A stretch of 34,878 nucleotides of DNA from JAVKFF01 sp040226215 (GTDB lineage Bacteria > Pseudomonadota > Alphaproteobacteria > DSM-16000 > Inquilinaceae). The DNA is taken from NCBI GenBank assembly GCA_040226215.1, contig JAVKFF010000205.1:1-34878 (forward strand). The letters are read 5' to 3'. The position numbers were made by a program, and so were the translations under genes. A model generated the notes under the pieces. That model was given only the letters and a program-made list of their open reading frames with translations. It did no database searches and had not been told where the DNA came from. Numbering within the stretch: position 1 is the stretch's first letter; every line of letters begins with the position of its first letter. Positions 25,158 to 32,892 of the stretch are shown piece by piece.

Positions 25158-26606
25158 TCAGGAGCCGAACAGCTCGCCGATATCCTCGAAGCGGATCGGC
25201 ACCCGGAAGGTGACGCTGAGATCGGGGGCGTCCTCGGTGACGCCGAAGCCGAAGGTCAGGTTGATGCTGGTCGAATCGGAGATCCGGTAGGAGCCGCCCA
25301 GGATCAGCCGGCCGCTGCGGATGGTGTCGGCACCCGGAATTTCGGCGCCGTTGAACTCCGGCTCCAGCACGATCTGGTGCTCATAGCCGAAATTCAGCGA
25401 GGCGCGCTCGTTCAGCGACAGGCCGGCGCCGATGCTGGCGGTGATCACGTCGCCCGGGTTGAAACCGTCGCGCTCGAAGGTGAACTCGTAGCCGAGATTG
25501 CCGAAGAAGACGAGCGGATCGGTCGGGAAGATGGCGGTGATGCTGGGCTCGACCGAATAGTAGCCGCTGCCCGTCGCCAGCTCGGTCGGGTTGCCGTCGG
25601 CGTCGACGTCGATGTCCTGATTGCCCTCGCCGGTCGGGAAGGTCGCGGACAGGTTGGCGACGTAGACGATGTCGGATTCGTTGGCGCTGTTGAGCTGATA
25701 GTTCAGCGTCGCCGAGATGTCGCCGATGCCGTTGCCGCTCAGGCTGGTGGTGACATCCTCGGTCGCGCCGGTGCCGACTGGTCGGCCGGTAATCGTGTCG
25801 TTGCGGTAGACATAGGGGATGTCGATCCCGACGTTGAGCCGGTCGGTGATGCCCGCGCGGAAAGCCAGCGACGCGGTGATCGTCTCGCGGTCCGATTCGT
25901 TGATGTCGAAGGAGCCGATGAGGATCGCCGGCAGCACCGTGAAGCCCGTGACCTCGACCGTGTTGTTGGAGGTCAGGCCGTATTCGAGGCGCGGCTCGAT
26001 GACGAAGGTGCCGGCAGGCAGCAATACGCCGCCCCGGTCCTCGATGATCGTGAGCTCCGGCTCCAGCGCCCCCGGAATGCCATCCTCCGGCGGCTCGTTG
26101 ACGTCCTGGGTCGCCGCGCCGTTGGTGGCCGTGCCGTTCGTCGCCGTCGGGTCGGTCGTGGTGCCGGCGGCGCCGTTGGTCGCCGGCGGCGCGGTCTGCT
26201 GGCGCGGGCCGATCGCCGGACCGCCGCCCGGTCCCGCGGCACGGGTGTCGAGCACCGGCGCGTTCACCGGCTGGGCGAAGGTCGGGAAGCCCGCCGCGCT
26301 GGCCGGCACCACCAGGTCCAGGTCGAGTCCCTGGACCGCGCTCTGGATCTGCTGGATCTCCTGCTGCTGCTGCAGGAGGAGCAGGCGCTGCTGCTCGAGC
26401 ACGTTCTGCTGCTGCTGGATCGCGTCGAGCTGCTGGGCGACCCGCTGCTGCAGCGCGTCGAGACCCTGCTGGGTGCCGTCCTGGCCGAAGGCGGGCCCTG
26501 CCGCGCAGGTGATGACAAGTGCGCTCGTCAGCGCCAGGGAGCGGCGAAAACGAGCGAGCGGACGGGAGGCGCCTCGGTCGAGCGCGCTTGCCGGAATCGT
26601 GGTCAT
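25158..26606 (-). CDS. Outer-membrane beta-barrel with N-terminal Gln-rich coiled coil (FapF-like amyloid exporter candidate)
   Basis: The protein has 482 residues. There is a long signal region (about 1-41, cleaved after AFG-Q). Residues about 45-95 form a strongly Gln/Leu-rich coiled coil (ALQQRVAQQLDAIQQQQNVLEQQ...). Residues about 118-175 are a low-complexity Pro/Thr/Asn/Gly linker with TNGTATNGAAT repeats. Residues about 185-482 have alternating amphipathic strands typical of a transporter barrel of the phenol-degradation (MetA) type and end on a strand. A DxDxDG-like loop (DVDADGN) lies in one barrel loop. Coiled coil plus about 12-strand barrel is the build of FapF, the pore that exports Fap amyloid subunits. 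The assignment rests on architecture and on the neighbouring C39 protease and repeat proteins, not on a database match. The gene is divergent from 26886. Confidence 0.65.
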   Translation of the reverse strand: MTTIPASALDRGASRPLARFRRSLALTSALVITCAAGPAFGQDGTQQGLDALQQRVAQQLDAIQQQQNVLEQQRLLLLQQQQEIQQIQSAVQGLDLDLVVPASAAGFPTFAQPVNAPVLDTRAAGPGGGPAIGPRQQTAPPATNGAAGTTTDPTATNGTATNGAATQDVNEPPEDGIPGALEPELTIIEDRGGVLLPAGTFVIEPRLEYGLTSNNTVEVTGFTVLPAILIGSFDINESDRETITASLAFRAGITDRLNVGIDIPYVYRNDTITGRPVGTGATEDVTTSLSGNGIGDISATLNYQLNSANESDIVYVANLSATFPTGEGNQDIDVDADGNPTELATGSGYYSVEPSITAIFPTDPLVFFGNLGYEFTFERDGFNPGDVITASIGAGLSLNERASLNFGYEHQIVLEPEFNGAEIPGADTIRSGRLILGGSYRISDSTSINLTFGFGVTEDAPDLSVTFRVPIRFEDIGELFGS

Positions 26607-26885
26607 CGGCCTGTCCGATCACTCTAGGTTGCGTAACGCCTGCTAGCGCTAATCGATTTGCCATACCCGTCACAACCTATACAAAAGTAACTTTCGGGGG
26701 TTGGCCGCCGGCAGGGACGCACCGTTCGCGGGTATGCGCCACCACCCGGCGCAACGAGGGGCGGTATCAACAAATGGTGGTGTCGTGTTGCCCGCCCGGC
26801 GGCACTAGCATCCGGCGATGGTACGCTCGCGGCCGCACGGGCTCGCGCGCGCATGGCCACATGCCTTGCCAGTTGGGGGAACACG
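26607..26885. promoter_or_regulatory. Divergent intergenic region between the barrel gene and the peptidoglycan-binding gene
   Basis: These 279 bp hold the start regions of both genes. The part next to the barrel gene (26640-26700) is AT-richer. On the minus strand TGGCAAATCGATTAG resembles a -24/-12 element but lacks the essential GC at -12, so I do not call it. No clear operator was found. Confidence 0.4.
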
Positions 26886-27521
26886 ATGAAGACAGTCCAC
26901 AAACGCCTTGCCGGCGCCACCGCGGCGGCGGCCGTCGTCCTGACGGCGGGCCTTGCCGCCAGCCAGCCTGCCCACGCCGCCGACGCCGAGGGCAATTTCC
27001 GCGTCATCGGCTCGGGCTTCGAGCCCTGCTCGCGGCTGATCGAACTGCGCGACGCGGAGGACCCGGCCTATTTCGCCTTCCGCTCCTTCATGAACGGCTA
27101 CACCACCGCCTTCAACGCGCTGGTGCCGAACGTCTACAGTTCCACCTCGATCTTCTCGATGGACGCGCTCTACGCGTTCGCGGTCGACTTCTGCGCGGAC
27201 AATCCGGAGACCTTGTGGGTGGAATCGGTGGGCAGCGTGTTGGCGGGCCTCGAGCCACTCTATCTGAGCCAGCAGCCGGAACCCTTCGAGATCACCAATG
27301 GCGAGAACACCGCCACCATCCCGCGCGAGTTCGTCACCTCCATCCAGCAGGCGCTGCGCCAGCGCGGCCTCTATGGCGGCGCCATCGACGGCATCTGGGG
27401 CCAGGGCTCCCAGAGCGGTATCACGCGCTTCCAGGAGGAAGCCGGCCTCGAGGTCACCGGCGTGCCGGACACGCGCACGCTGTTCGAGCTGTTCCTGCGC
27501 GGCGAGGGCGCGGCGAACTGA
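26886..27521 (+). CDS. Secreted protein with HdeA-like N-terminal region and C-terminal peptidoglycan-binding domain
   Basis: The protein has 211 residues from ATG 26886-26888, with GGGGGA upstream. A Sec signal peptide (about 1-32, ending AHA-A) leads to a helical domain with two Cys (CSRLIELR... and FCADNPETLW) and a FMNGYTTAFN motif, resembling small periplasmic HdeA/Rap1a-type domains. Residues about 145-205 form a PG_binding_1 domain (IQQALRQRGLYGGAIDGIWGQGSQSGITRFQEEAGL). It should anchor to the cell wall. Its place between the barrel gene and the first repeat-protein gene suggests a role in positioning the export machinery, but it has its own terminator and could be independent. Confidence 0.8.
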   Translation: MKTVHKRLAGATAAAAVVLTAGLAASQPAHAADAEGNFRVIGSGFEPCSRLIELRDAEDPAYFAFRSFMNGYTTAFNALVPNVYSSTSIFSMDALYAFAVDFCADNPETLWVESVGSVLAGLEPLYLSQQPEPFEITNGENTATIPREFVTSIQQALRQRGLYGGAIDGIWGQGSQSGITRFQEEAGLEVTGVPDTRTLFELFLRGEGAAN

Positions 27522-27578
27522 GACCTCTCCTTGCGGTCGCGGCGGCGCCGGCCGGCGCTACCGCAACGGAAACTCGGT

Positions 27579-27608
27579 AAAGGGCGGTGCCTGGCGGTGC
27601 CGCCCTTT
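27579..27608 (+). terminator. Rho-independent terminator after the peptidoglycan-binding gene
   Basis: AAAGGGCGG (27579-27587) pairs with CCGCCCTTT (27600-27608) around a 12-base loop, with a fourth T at 27609. It lies 58 bp after the stop codon and isolates the next gene, which therefore needs its own promoter. Confidence 0.8.
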
Positions 27609-27739
27609 TCTCGTCTGGGTGAGCGTCGGCCCGGCGACCCACCGCCAGGACGGCAGCGTATTCCCCTTATCCGCGACGCACCGACCGCGACTGACTCATC
27701 AGGGGCGGAATCCAGCAAGCGGTCCTTACAGACGGCAAG

Positions 27740-27755
27740 TGTGACGGCCGTCACA
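27740..27755. promoter_or_regulatory. Perfect palindrome, candidate activator or CRP-type binding site
   Basis: TGTGACGGCCGTCACA is an exact 16-bp palindrome. It matches the TGTGA-N6-TCACA pattern of CRP-family regulators. Its centre lies 81 bp upstream of the -24 GG of the sigma-54 promoter at 27827, a normal distance for an upstream activator site as well. Either a CRP-like protein or the sigma-54 activator could bind here. Confidence 0.6.
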
Positions 27756-27826
27756 TTGACGCTTCTCAACTTCTCACGATTGCGCACAACCGCGTGAAAC
27801 CCGCGCGATGCCCCGTTTTCGCGAAC

Positions 27827-27842
27827 TGGCACGGGCCTTGCT
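27827..27842 (+). promoter_or_regulatory. Sigma-54 promoter (-24/-12) of the first long repeat-protein gene
   Basis: TGGCACGGGCCTTGCT matches the sigma-54 consensus TGGCACG-N4-TTGCW at every fixed position with correct spacing. The expected start of transcription is near 27852, giving a leader of about 118 bases before the ATG at 27971. It is the best promoter match in the window. Confidence 0.88.
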
Positions 27843-27970
27843 CCTAAGGGTGTGCACTCCGGATGGCGTGTCCTGGACCCGTGTCCGTCCTTCAGGGGGG
27901 ATCGGGTGCGGCACGTACGTCGAGTGGGGGGCTTTGACGCACGCCAGTGCTACGCAAAACGGAGGATGTG

Positions 27971-30526
27971 ATGCGTAAAACTCTTCTTACCACCGCCAGC
28001 CTTGGAGCGCTTCTCGCGCTTCTGCCGGCTTACGCTTCGGCGCAGAATTCGACGGTTTTCGTCGATGGAAACGTCGTCAACAATGCGGGAGTCTTTGACC
28101 CGGTCAGCGATCGTCTGAATGAGATCGACGACGACTCCTACGACGATTCCGATGGCATTCATCAGGCGCAGCAGAACAACGGCTCGCTGAACGCCATCCA
28201 GATCGGCACCGACGTGATGGTGAACATCGCCGTCGGCGGCGGGAACATCAACAGCGAGGTCGTGGTTTCCGGCGAGCTCGACAACAACTACGTCGAGCAG
28301 GGCCCGGCCACCGGTGCCGAGTTCTTCGATCGCGAGAACGAGATCGAGTCGTCGTTCGACCGCGCCGATGGCCTGTACTCGGTGCAGCAGAACAACGGTG
28401 ACGTCAATGTCATGGGCATCGGCAACTCCGTGGTTGCCGCTGTCGAGGACGACGATGTCGGTACCGTTCGTCAGGACGTGGCCATCACCGGCCCGGACCC
28501 GAACAACCCGTTGGGCTCGTCGTGGATCTCCGAGAACCCGGCCCGGACCGTCGCCTTCGACTACGGTGACGTCACCCGGTACAACTCGATCGACGGGAGC
28601 TTCGACGACTTCTCGGGTGTGGCCAGCGTTCAGCAGAACAATGGCGGCTACAACCTGATGGGCATCGGCAATTCGATCGTCGGCATCGACGGCGCCACGG
28701 TCGACCGCCTGGTGCAGAACGTCTCGTCCGCCGGCCAAATGATTGTTGGGCCGAACGGGGACGGTCAGCTCGACGGTCTTCGCACCGCGGACTATGGCAG
28801 CTGGCGCATCAACACGATCGAGGACTCGTTCCAGGGCGCCAGCGGCATGCTGAGCATCCAGCAGAACAACGGCAACGCGAACGCCCTGTCGATCGCCAAT
28901 GCCGTGGCCGGCACGGCCTACAATCTGGGCGGCGTCAGCAACGTCATCCAGAATGTGACCTCCGGCGGTTCCGTGACGGATGCGCAGACCTACAATAGCT
29001 TTGACTACTACCTTCGTCGCAACCCGTACCGGAACAACACGATCATCGACGGCACCGCCGAGGAAGCCGAGGGCATCCTCAACGTGCAGCAGAACAACGG
29101 TGACGTGAACTCGATCTCGCAGTCGACAGCTGTCGCTGCGGCGACCGACCAGGTCGGCAATGTCACGCAGAATGTTGTCGCGGCGGGTACGGTGAGCAAT
29201 TTCGACGATCAGTCCGAGTACTTCGTCGACATGAACTCGACCCGTTTGAACATCATCGACGAGAGCTTCGAGGGCTTCGACGGGATCGCCAACGTTCAGC
29301 AGAACAATGGCGACAGCAACGTCATGGCCTCCTCGATCGCCGTCGTCGGCGTGCTGGACAATCGTCGTGACAACAATATCGGCGACTTCGGCACGACGCG
29401 CCAGAACGTCTCCACCGACGGCCTGGTTCAGGATGTCGAGTCCTCCGTCGACTGGCAGTCTCGCCAGAACGGCTCGGGCGAGCGGACCAACGAGATCACC
29501 GACTCCTTCGAGTATGGTTTCGACGGTATCGCCTCGGTGCAGCAGAACAATGGTAACGCCAACGTCATCCTGTCCGCGATCGCGGTGCAGGCGGCCTACC
29601 AGACCGACATCGACGGCGATCTGGAGCCCATCCGCCAGAGCGTCAGTGCAACGGGTGAGGTCGATACACTCAACCAGAGCGACGACGACTGGTTCGAGAG
29701 CCGCGGCAGCGACCGTGACAACCTGATCGCCGACTCCTTCGAGAGCAACCGGCGGTGGGAAGACGGCGGTATCGTGAGCATCCAGCAGAACAACGGTGAC
29801 GGCAACGTCATGGGTTCGTCCATTGGTGTCTTCGTGTCCTACGACTCCGAGGATATCGACGGTCAGTCCCGCCTGCTCACCACCACGCTGGGTGACGTTC
29901 ACGACAACGATCTGGCCAACTGGTACGATCCGGGCATTGCCGGCGATCTGGGTTCCGATCGCGACAACGACATCGAGGATGACAGCTTCGATCACTTCGG
30001 TGGCGTCGCTTCCATCCAGCAGAACAACGGCAACGGCAACGTGCTGGGTTCTGCGATGGCGATCAATGCCAGCCTGAACCCGGCCCAGGGTGCGGTCGAC
30101 GGCGGCCTACGCATCAACACCGATGCCACGGGCTATGTCACCAACAACCAGATCCGCGTCAGCCCCTATTCGGAGCGTGACAACGACATCGAGAACTCGT
30201 TCGATCACTTCCAGGGCGTTGCCTCGGTGCAGCAGAACAATGGCGACATCAACGTCATGGGTTCGGCGGTCTCGGTTGCGGTGCATGAGGACAACGGTGG
30301 TCCGGGCTTCGGTCCGGTGGTTTCCACCACGACCCTCGCCGGTACGGTTTCCGGCAACACCGTGAGCGTCGACTGCGGTTGCAGCGGTCCGAGCTTCTCG
30401 AACGAGATCGACAACTCGTTCAACAACGCTTCGGGCATCAGCTCTGTGCAGCAGAACAACGGTTCCGCGAACGTCATCGGTTCGGCGATCTCGGTCACCG
30501 TGAACGGCAACCTCAACAATCTCTGA
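27971..30526 (+). CDS. Giant secreted repeat protein, Fap-like amyloid subunit candidate (11 modules)
   Basis: The protein has 851 residues from ATG 27971-27973, with GGAGG 5 bases upstream. It has a Sec signal peptide (MRKTLLTTASLGALLALLPA, cleaved near YASA-Q). The rest is eleven modules of 70-82 residues, each built as R-x-N-x-I-x-D-S-F-x(4-8)-G-I-x-S-V-Q-Q-N-N-G-x-x-N-V-M-G-x-x-I-x-V and then a linker with x-Q-N-V-x-x-x-G-x-V. The QQNNG blocks start at residues 67, 139, 221, 297, 373, 443, 524, 605, 683, 754 and 827. The protein is very acidic, rich in Asn, Asp, Gln, Ser and Gly, and has only a Cys-Gly-Cys pair near the end. Spaced Asn/Gln repeats with variable linkers recall FapB/FapC and curli subunits, but the length and repeat number are far larger than the usual three. 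No enzyme motif is seen. A surface fibre role is inferred. Confidence 0.8.
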   Translation: MRKTLLTTASLGALLALLPAYASAQNSTVFVDGNVVNNAGVFDPVSDRLNEIDDDSYDDSDGIHQAQQNNGSLNAIQIGTDVMVNIAVGGGNINSEVVVSGELDNNYVEQGPATGAEFFDRENEIESSFDRADGLYSVQQNNGDVNVMGIGNSVVAAVEDDDVGTVRQDVAITGPDPNNPLGSSWISENPARTVAFDYGDVTRYNSIDGSFDDFSGVASVQQNNGGYNLMGIGNSIVGIDGATVDRLVQNVSSAGQMIVGPNGDGQLDGLRTADYGSWRINTIEDSFQGASGMLSIQQNNGNANALSIANAVAGTAYNLGGVSNVIQNVTSGGSVTDAQTYNSFDYYLRRNPYRNNTIIDGTAEEAEGILNVQQNNGDVNSISQSTAVAAATDQVGNVTQNVVAAGTVSNFDDQSEYFVDMNSTRLNIIDESFEGFDGIANVQQNNGDSNVMASSIAVVGVLDNRRDNNIGDFGTTRQNVSTDGLVQDVESSVDWQSRQNGSGERTNEITDSFEYGFDGIASVQQNNGNANVILSAIAVQAAYQTDIDGDLEPIRQSVSATGEVDTLNQSDDDWFESRGSDRDNLIADSFESNRRWEDGGIVSIQQNNGDGNVMGSSIGVFVSYDSEDIDGQSRLLTTTLGDVHDNDLANWYDPGIAGDLGSDRDNDIEDDSFDHFGGVASIQQNNGNGNVLGSAMAINASLNPAQGAVDGGLRINTDATGYVTNNQIRVSPYSERDNDIENSFDHFQGVASVQQNNGDINVMGSAVSVAVHEDNGGPGFGPVVSTTTLAGTVSGNTVSVDCGCSGPSFSNEIDNSFNNASGISSVQQNNGSANVIGSAISVTVNGNLNNL

Positions 30527-30542
30527 TTGCTGAGTTCGGCCA

Positions 30543-30570
30543 GGCGGGTGGTCCTTCGGGGCCACCCGCC
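30543..30570 (+). other. Strong UUCG hairpin between the repeat-protein gene and the mini-protein gene
   Basis: Bases 30543-30554 pair with 30559-30570 (12 pairs, one G-T) around a C-UUCG-G tetraloop, the most stable RNA loop type. It lies 16 bases after the stop. No T-run follows, so transcription probably continues at a lowered level while the hairpin protects the upstream message from 3' decay. This would give much more of the large subunit than of the downstream proteins. Confidence 0.75.
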
Positions 30571-30654
30571 ACCGGCCTTCCCTTCCTCCTTCCACCGCGA
30601 TGCCGGAAGGAACGGGCAGGCCAGAGAGTTCATCTCCGACATTGGAGACTTGTT

Positions 30655-30978
30655 ATGACGAGGGGGATCTTGATAGGCGCGGTGGCGCTCTGGGCGGTTG
30701 TGGGAACCGCCTGGGCGCAGGAGGCGACCTTCGGGTCGGCGACCGCCCTGACCGCCGAGAGCATGGGCGCGACGCGCGCCGCCGACGGCAATGTCAGCAA
30801 CCAGAGCGCCACGGTGGAGAACAACACCGTCACCTATGGCGGCTCACCCAACTTCAACAACACCATCAGCGGCTCTTTCTCCAGCTTCTCGGGGATCGCC
30901 AGCGTGGTGCAGAACAACGGCAGCGCAGCCGCCATCCAGGTGGACACCAATCTGACGCTGAACGTGGTTCAGCAGTAG
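30655..30978 (+). CDS. One-module secreted mini-protein, candidate amyloid nucleator (FapB-like role)
   Basis: The protein has 107 residues from ATG 30655-30657, with GGAG 7 bases upstream. It has a Sec signal peptide (about 1-21, cleaved after AWA-Q). The mature part contains a linker-like NQSATVENNTVTYGG and a single copy of the large protein's module (FNNTISGSFSSFSGIASVVQNNGSAAAIQ), ending LNVVQQ. It is small, Asn/Ser/Ala-rich and free of Cys. It is probably transcribed together with the large gene. By analogy to FapB and CsgB it could start fibre growth; this is inference from shared sequence and gene position. Confidence 0.75.
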   Translation: MTRGILIGAVALWAVVGTAWAQEATFGSATALTAESMGATRAADGNVSNQSATVENNTVTYGGSPNFNNTISGSFSSFSGIASVVQNNGSAAAIQVDTNLTLNVVQQ

Positions 30979-31042
30979 CGTGTTGACGCCTATGATCACG
31001 CCAACGGCATGGCCTCGAGCGTGAGACATAGGGAGAGACGAG

Positions 31043-31756
31043 ATGGTTGGGTTCACGAAACGACAAATCACCAGGCGGCGGGCGATCACGGTCCTGGCAG
31101 GCGGCATGACGGCAATGTCCGGCACGGCGCTGGCCGGGGGAGTGACCCTCCCGGGGAACTTCGGCTTCAACGTCGAGGTGACCAGCATTCGGGAGAACCG
31201 CTTCCGCGGAATCGTGCCGCAGCAATACGACTTCTCCTGCGGCTCGGCCTCGGTGGCGACCCTGCTGACCTACCACTACGGGACGCCGACGGACGAGCAG
31301 GAGGTCTTCGACAGCATGATCGCCAACGGTGATCCGGAGCTGATCCAGACGGCCGGCTTCTCGCTGCTGGACATGAAGAACTACCTGGAGCGCCGGGGCT
31401 TCCGTTCCGACGGGTTCGAGACCTCGCTCGACCAGCTGATCGAGGTCGGGGTCCCGGTGATCGTGATCGTGAACCTGCAGGGCTATCTGCACTTCGTGGT
31501 GGTGAAGGGCGTGGCCGAGGACGAGGTGCTGGTGGGCGATCCCGCGCTCGGGCTGCAGATCTACGCCCGCGAGGATTTCGAGATGATGTGGAACGGCATC
31601 ATCTTCGCCATCACCGACCAGATGGACGAGGCGCGTTCCAGCTTCAACCTGCCGGACGAATGGCGCCTGAGAGCCAGCGCGCCGCTCGGTACGGCAATGA
31701 ACAGCTATCAGCTTTCCAGCATGTCGCTCATGCTGCCCCGGCCCGGGGATTTCTGA
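31043..31756 (+). CDS. Tat-exported C39-like cysteine protease (FapD-like)
   Basis: The protein has 237 residues from ATG 31043-31045, with GGGAG upstream. The N-terminus carries a twin-Arg motif (TRRRAITVLAGG) and is cleaved near ALAG. Residues about 55-195 are a C39 papain-like fold with all expected residues: oxyanion Gln60, catalytic Cys66 in DFSCGSASVATLL, His150 in GYLHFVVVKGV and Asp166 in VLVGDPALG. C39 peptidases cut after double-glycine motifs, and the next gene encodes a perfect one. FapD of the Fap amyloid system belongs to this family. It acts in the periplasm, presumably as a processing protease for the amyloid components. The last 40 residues are not part of the domain. Confidence 0.85.
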   Translation: MVGFTKRQITRRRAITVLAGGMTAMSGTALAGGVTLPGNFGFNVEVTSIRENRFRGIVPQQYDFSCGSASVATLLTYHYGTPTDEQEVFDSMIANGDPELIQTAGFSLLDMKNYLERRGFRSDGFETSLDQLIEVGVPVIVIVNLQGYLHFVVVKGVAEDEVLVGDPALGLQIYAREDFEMMWNGIIFAITDQMDEARSSFNLPDEWRLRASAPLGTAMNSYQLSSMSLMLPRPGDF

Positions 31757-31805
31757 GGCCGACGGCGACGGCGGGCGGCAGGCGCGGTAACCGGAGGGGG
31801 ATCCG

Positions 31806-32381
31806 ATGTTTGGCAGGACGAGGAAACAAGAGGGAACGGTCCGAGGGCGCATCCGCCGCGGCCTCGTCTCCCTCACGGTGCTCGCCGCCGCACTGACCGC
31901 GGCGCCGGCGCTCCAGGCGCAAGGCACCATCGACGCGGGCGGCAATGCCTGGGACGGACGGGTCTTGAGCGACTGGGAGCTCGACAGCCTGCGCGGCGGC
32001 TTCATCGGCGTCGCCGGCATCACCTACTTCGCGATCGATCTCGATACCTGGATCAACAACCAGCACGTCTACAGCGCCACCTGGATACCCGGCACGGGCC
32101 TGCAGGTGAACACCAACATTCCCGACCCGAATGGCGAGTACTCTGTCAGCGTGACCACCGACAACGGCATCACCACGACCATCCAGAACGGGGTGGGCAA
32201 CAGCTTCGTGCCGGCCGGCATCGGCGCCAACGGTCTGATCACCATCGTGCAGAACAATCTGGACGGCGCCCTGATCCAGCACAGCTCGACCATCAACCTG
32301 AACATGACGCAGCAGTTCGTGAACCAGGCCAATGTGACGCTCTACCGCGACATCGGCCGGCAGTTTCTGAACGGCAACTGA
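31806..32381 (+). CDS. Secreted double-glycine-motif protein with one amyloid-like module (FapE-like role possible)
   Basis: The protein has 191 residues from ATG 31806-31808, with GGAGGGGG upstream. A Sec signal (about 16-38) ends PALQA-Q. Residues 54-65, LSDWELDSLRGG, fit the double-glycine leader consensus L-S-x-x-E-L-x-x-[ILV]-x-G-G at every position, so the protease encoded 49 bp upstream is an obvious candidate to cut after Gly65. The remaining 126 residues hold a beta-rich N/T/I-rich part and a degenerate repeat module (GNSF...NGLITIVQNNLDGALIQ). I know no named family. It may be an adaptor or a minor fibre subunit activated by cleavage. Confidence 0.75.
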   Translation: MFGRTRKQEGTVRGRIRRGLVSLTVLAAALTAAPALQAQGTIDAGGNAWDGRVLSDWELDSLRGGFIGVAGITYFAIDLDTWINNQHVYSATWIPGTGLQVNTNIPDPNGEYSVSVTTDNGITTTIQNGVGNSFVPAGIGANGLITIVQNNLDGALIQHSSTINLNMTQQFVNQANVTLYRDIGRQFLNGN

Positions 32382-32537
32382 TACCTCTGTCGCACGTGGG
32401 GGACGGGCGATGATCGACATATCCGGCCATGCGGCCATTTCGCCGCGCATCGACATCCAGTGGCCCTCCGCCCTCCCACGCGCACTCGCTCGGGCGGATT
32501 CAAGGGCCTGCTCTCCGGTCCGATGACCAATCCCCCC

Positions 32538-32617
32538 GAAGGGTCTCGGGCCGGAGAGCGCCCTCGCTAGTCTTCCCTCAGAAAGCAGCGAGGGGGCGCT
32601 AACCCCCGAGACCCTTC
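32538..32617. repeat. Large imperfect inverted repeat (80 bp)
   Basis: GAAGGGTCTCGGG (32538-32550) is the exact inverted repeat of CCCGAGACCCTTC (32605-32617). Inside it AGCGCCCTCGCT (32557-32568) pairs with AGCGAGGGGGCGCT (32587-32600) except for two extra G. The result is a long cruciform or hairpin with an 18-base loop, lying 156 bp past the double-glycine protein gene. It could end that operon, or be a mobile palindromic repeat unit. No T-run follows the outer arm. Confidence 0.75.
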
Positions 32618-32860
32618 AAATCTTCCGGCCTGGCCCTGGTGCCGTCATACGTCCGGACAACCGCATGACGTGCGGACGGCTGGGGCGCGGGGGCACCGTG
32701 GGCGGAATTGCGTCAATCGGCCTACGCACCGTTTACACCGGTCCCGCAGGCGTCGAGAGCCGCGTGATCATGCGCCGTGCCCTGTGCGCACACGCGGACG
32801 GATTGATGGCCCGCCGCCGCCGACCGACCGCCGACTGAATTCCCGAAATCAACCTGACGC

Positions 32861-32892
32861 CCGTTAAGCGGTCCGGCCCGGCCGCTTTACGG
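32861..32892. promoter_or_regulatory. Inverted repeat upstream of the second repeat-protein promoter
   Basis: CCGTTAAGCGG (32861-32871) and CCGCTTTACGG (32882-32892) are inverted repeats with one mismatch and a 10-base spacer. The centre is 85 bp upstream of the -24 GG of the sigma-54 promoter at 32960, nearly the same distance as the palindrome before the first long gene (81 bp), although the sequence differs. It is a candidate upstream activator site. Confidence 0.5.

Noticed and set aside
26630..26665. Possible sigma-54 promoter for the barrel gene on the minus strand
   Set aside because: TGGCA is present but the -12 element reads TTAG, lacking the essential GC.
26852..26877. Possible sigma-54 promoter before the peptidoglycan-binding gene
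   Set aside because: TGGCCACATGCCTTGC has one base too many between GG and GC and lies too close to the start codon.
27950..29995. 681-codon open frame antisense to the first giant repeat gene
   Set aside because: It is a by-product of repeated sequence and codon bias; it has no signal peptide, domain or ribosome site, and shows Val/Asp/His-rich filler mirrored by the antisense of the second giant gene (33241-34125).
31806..32000. 31806 product as a classical bacteriocin precursor
   Set aside because: The double-glycine motif is behind a Sec signal, the mature part is long, and there is no ABC exporter or immunity gene; the amyloid-like module fits better.
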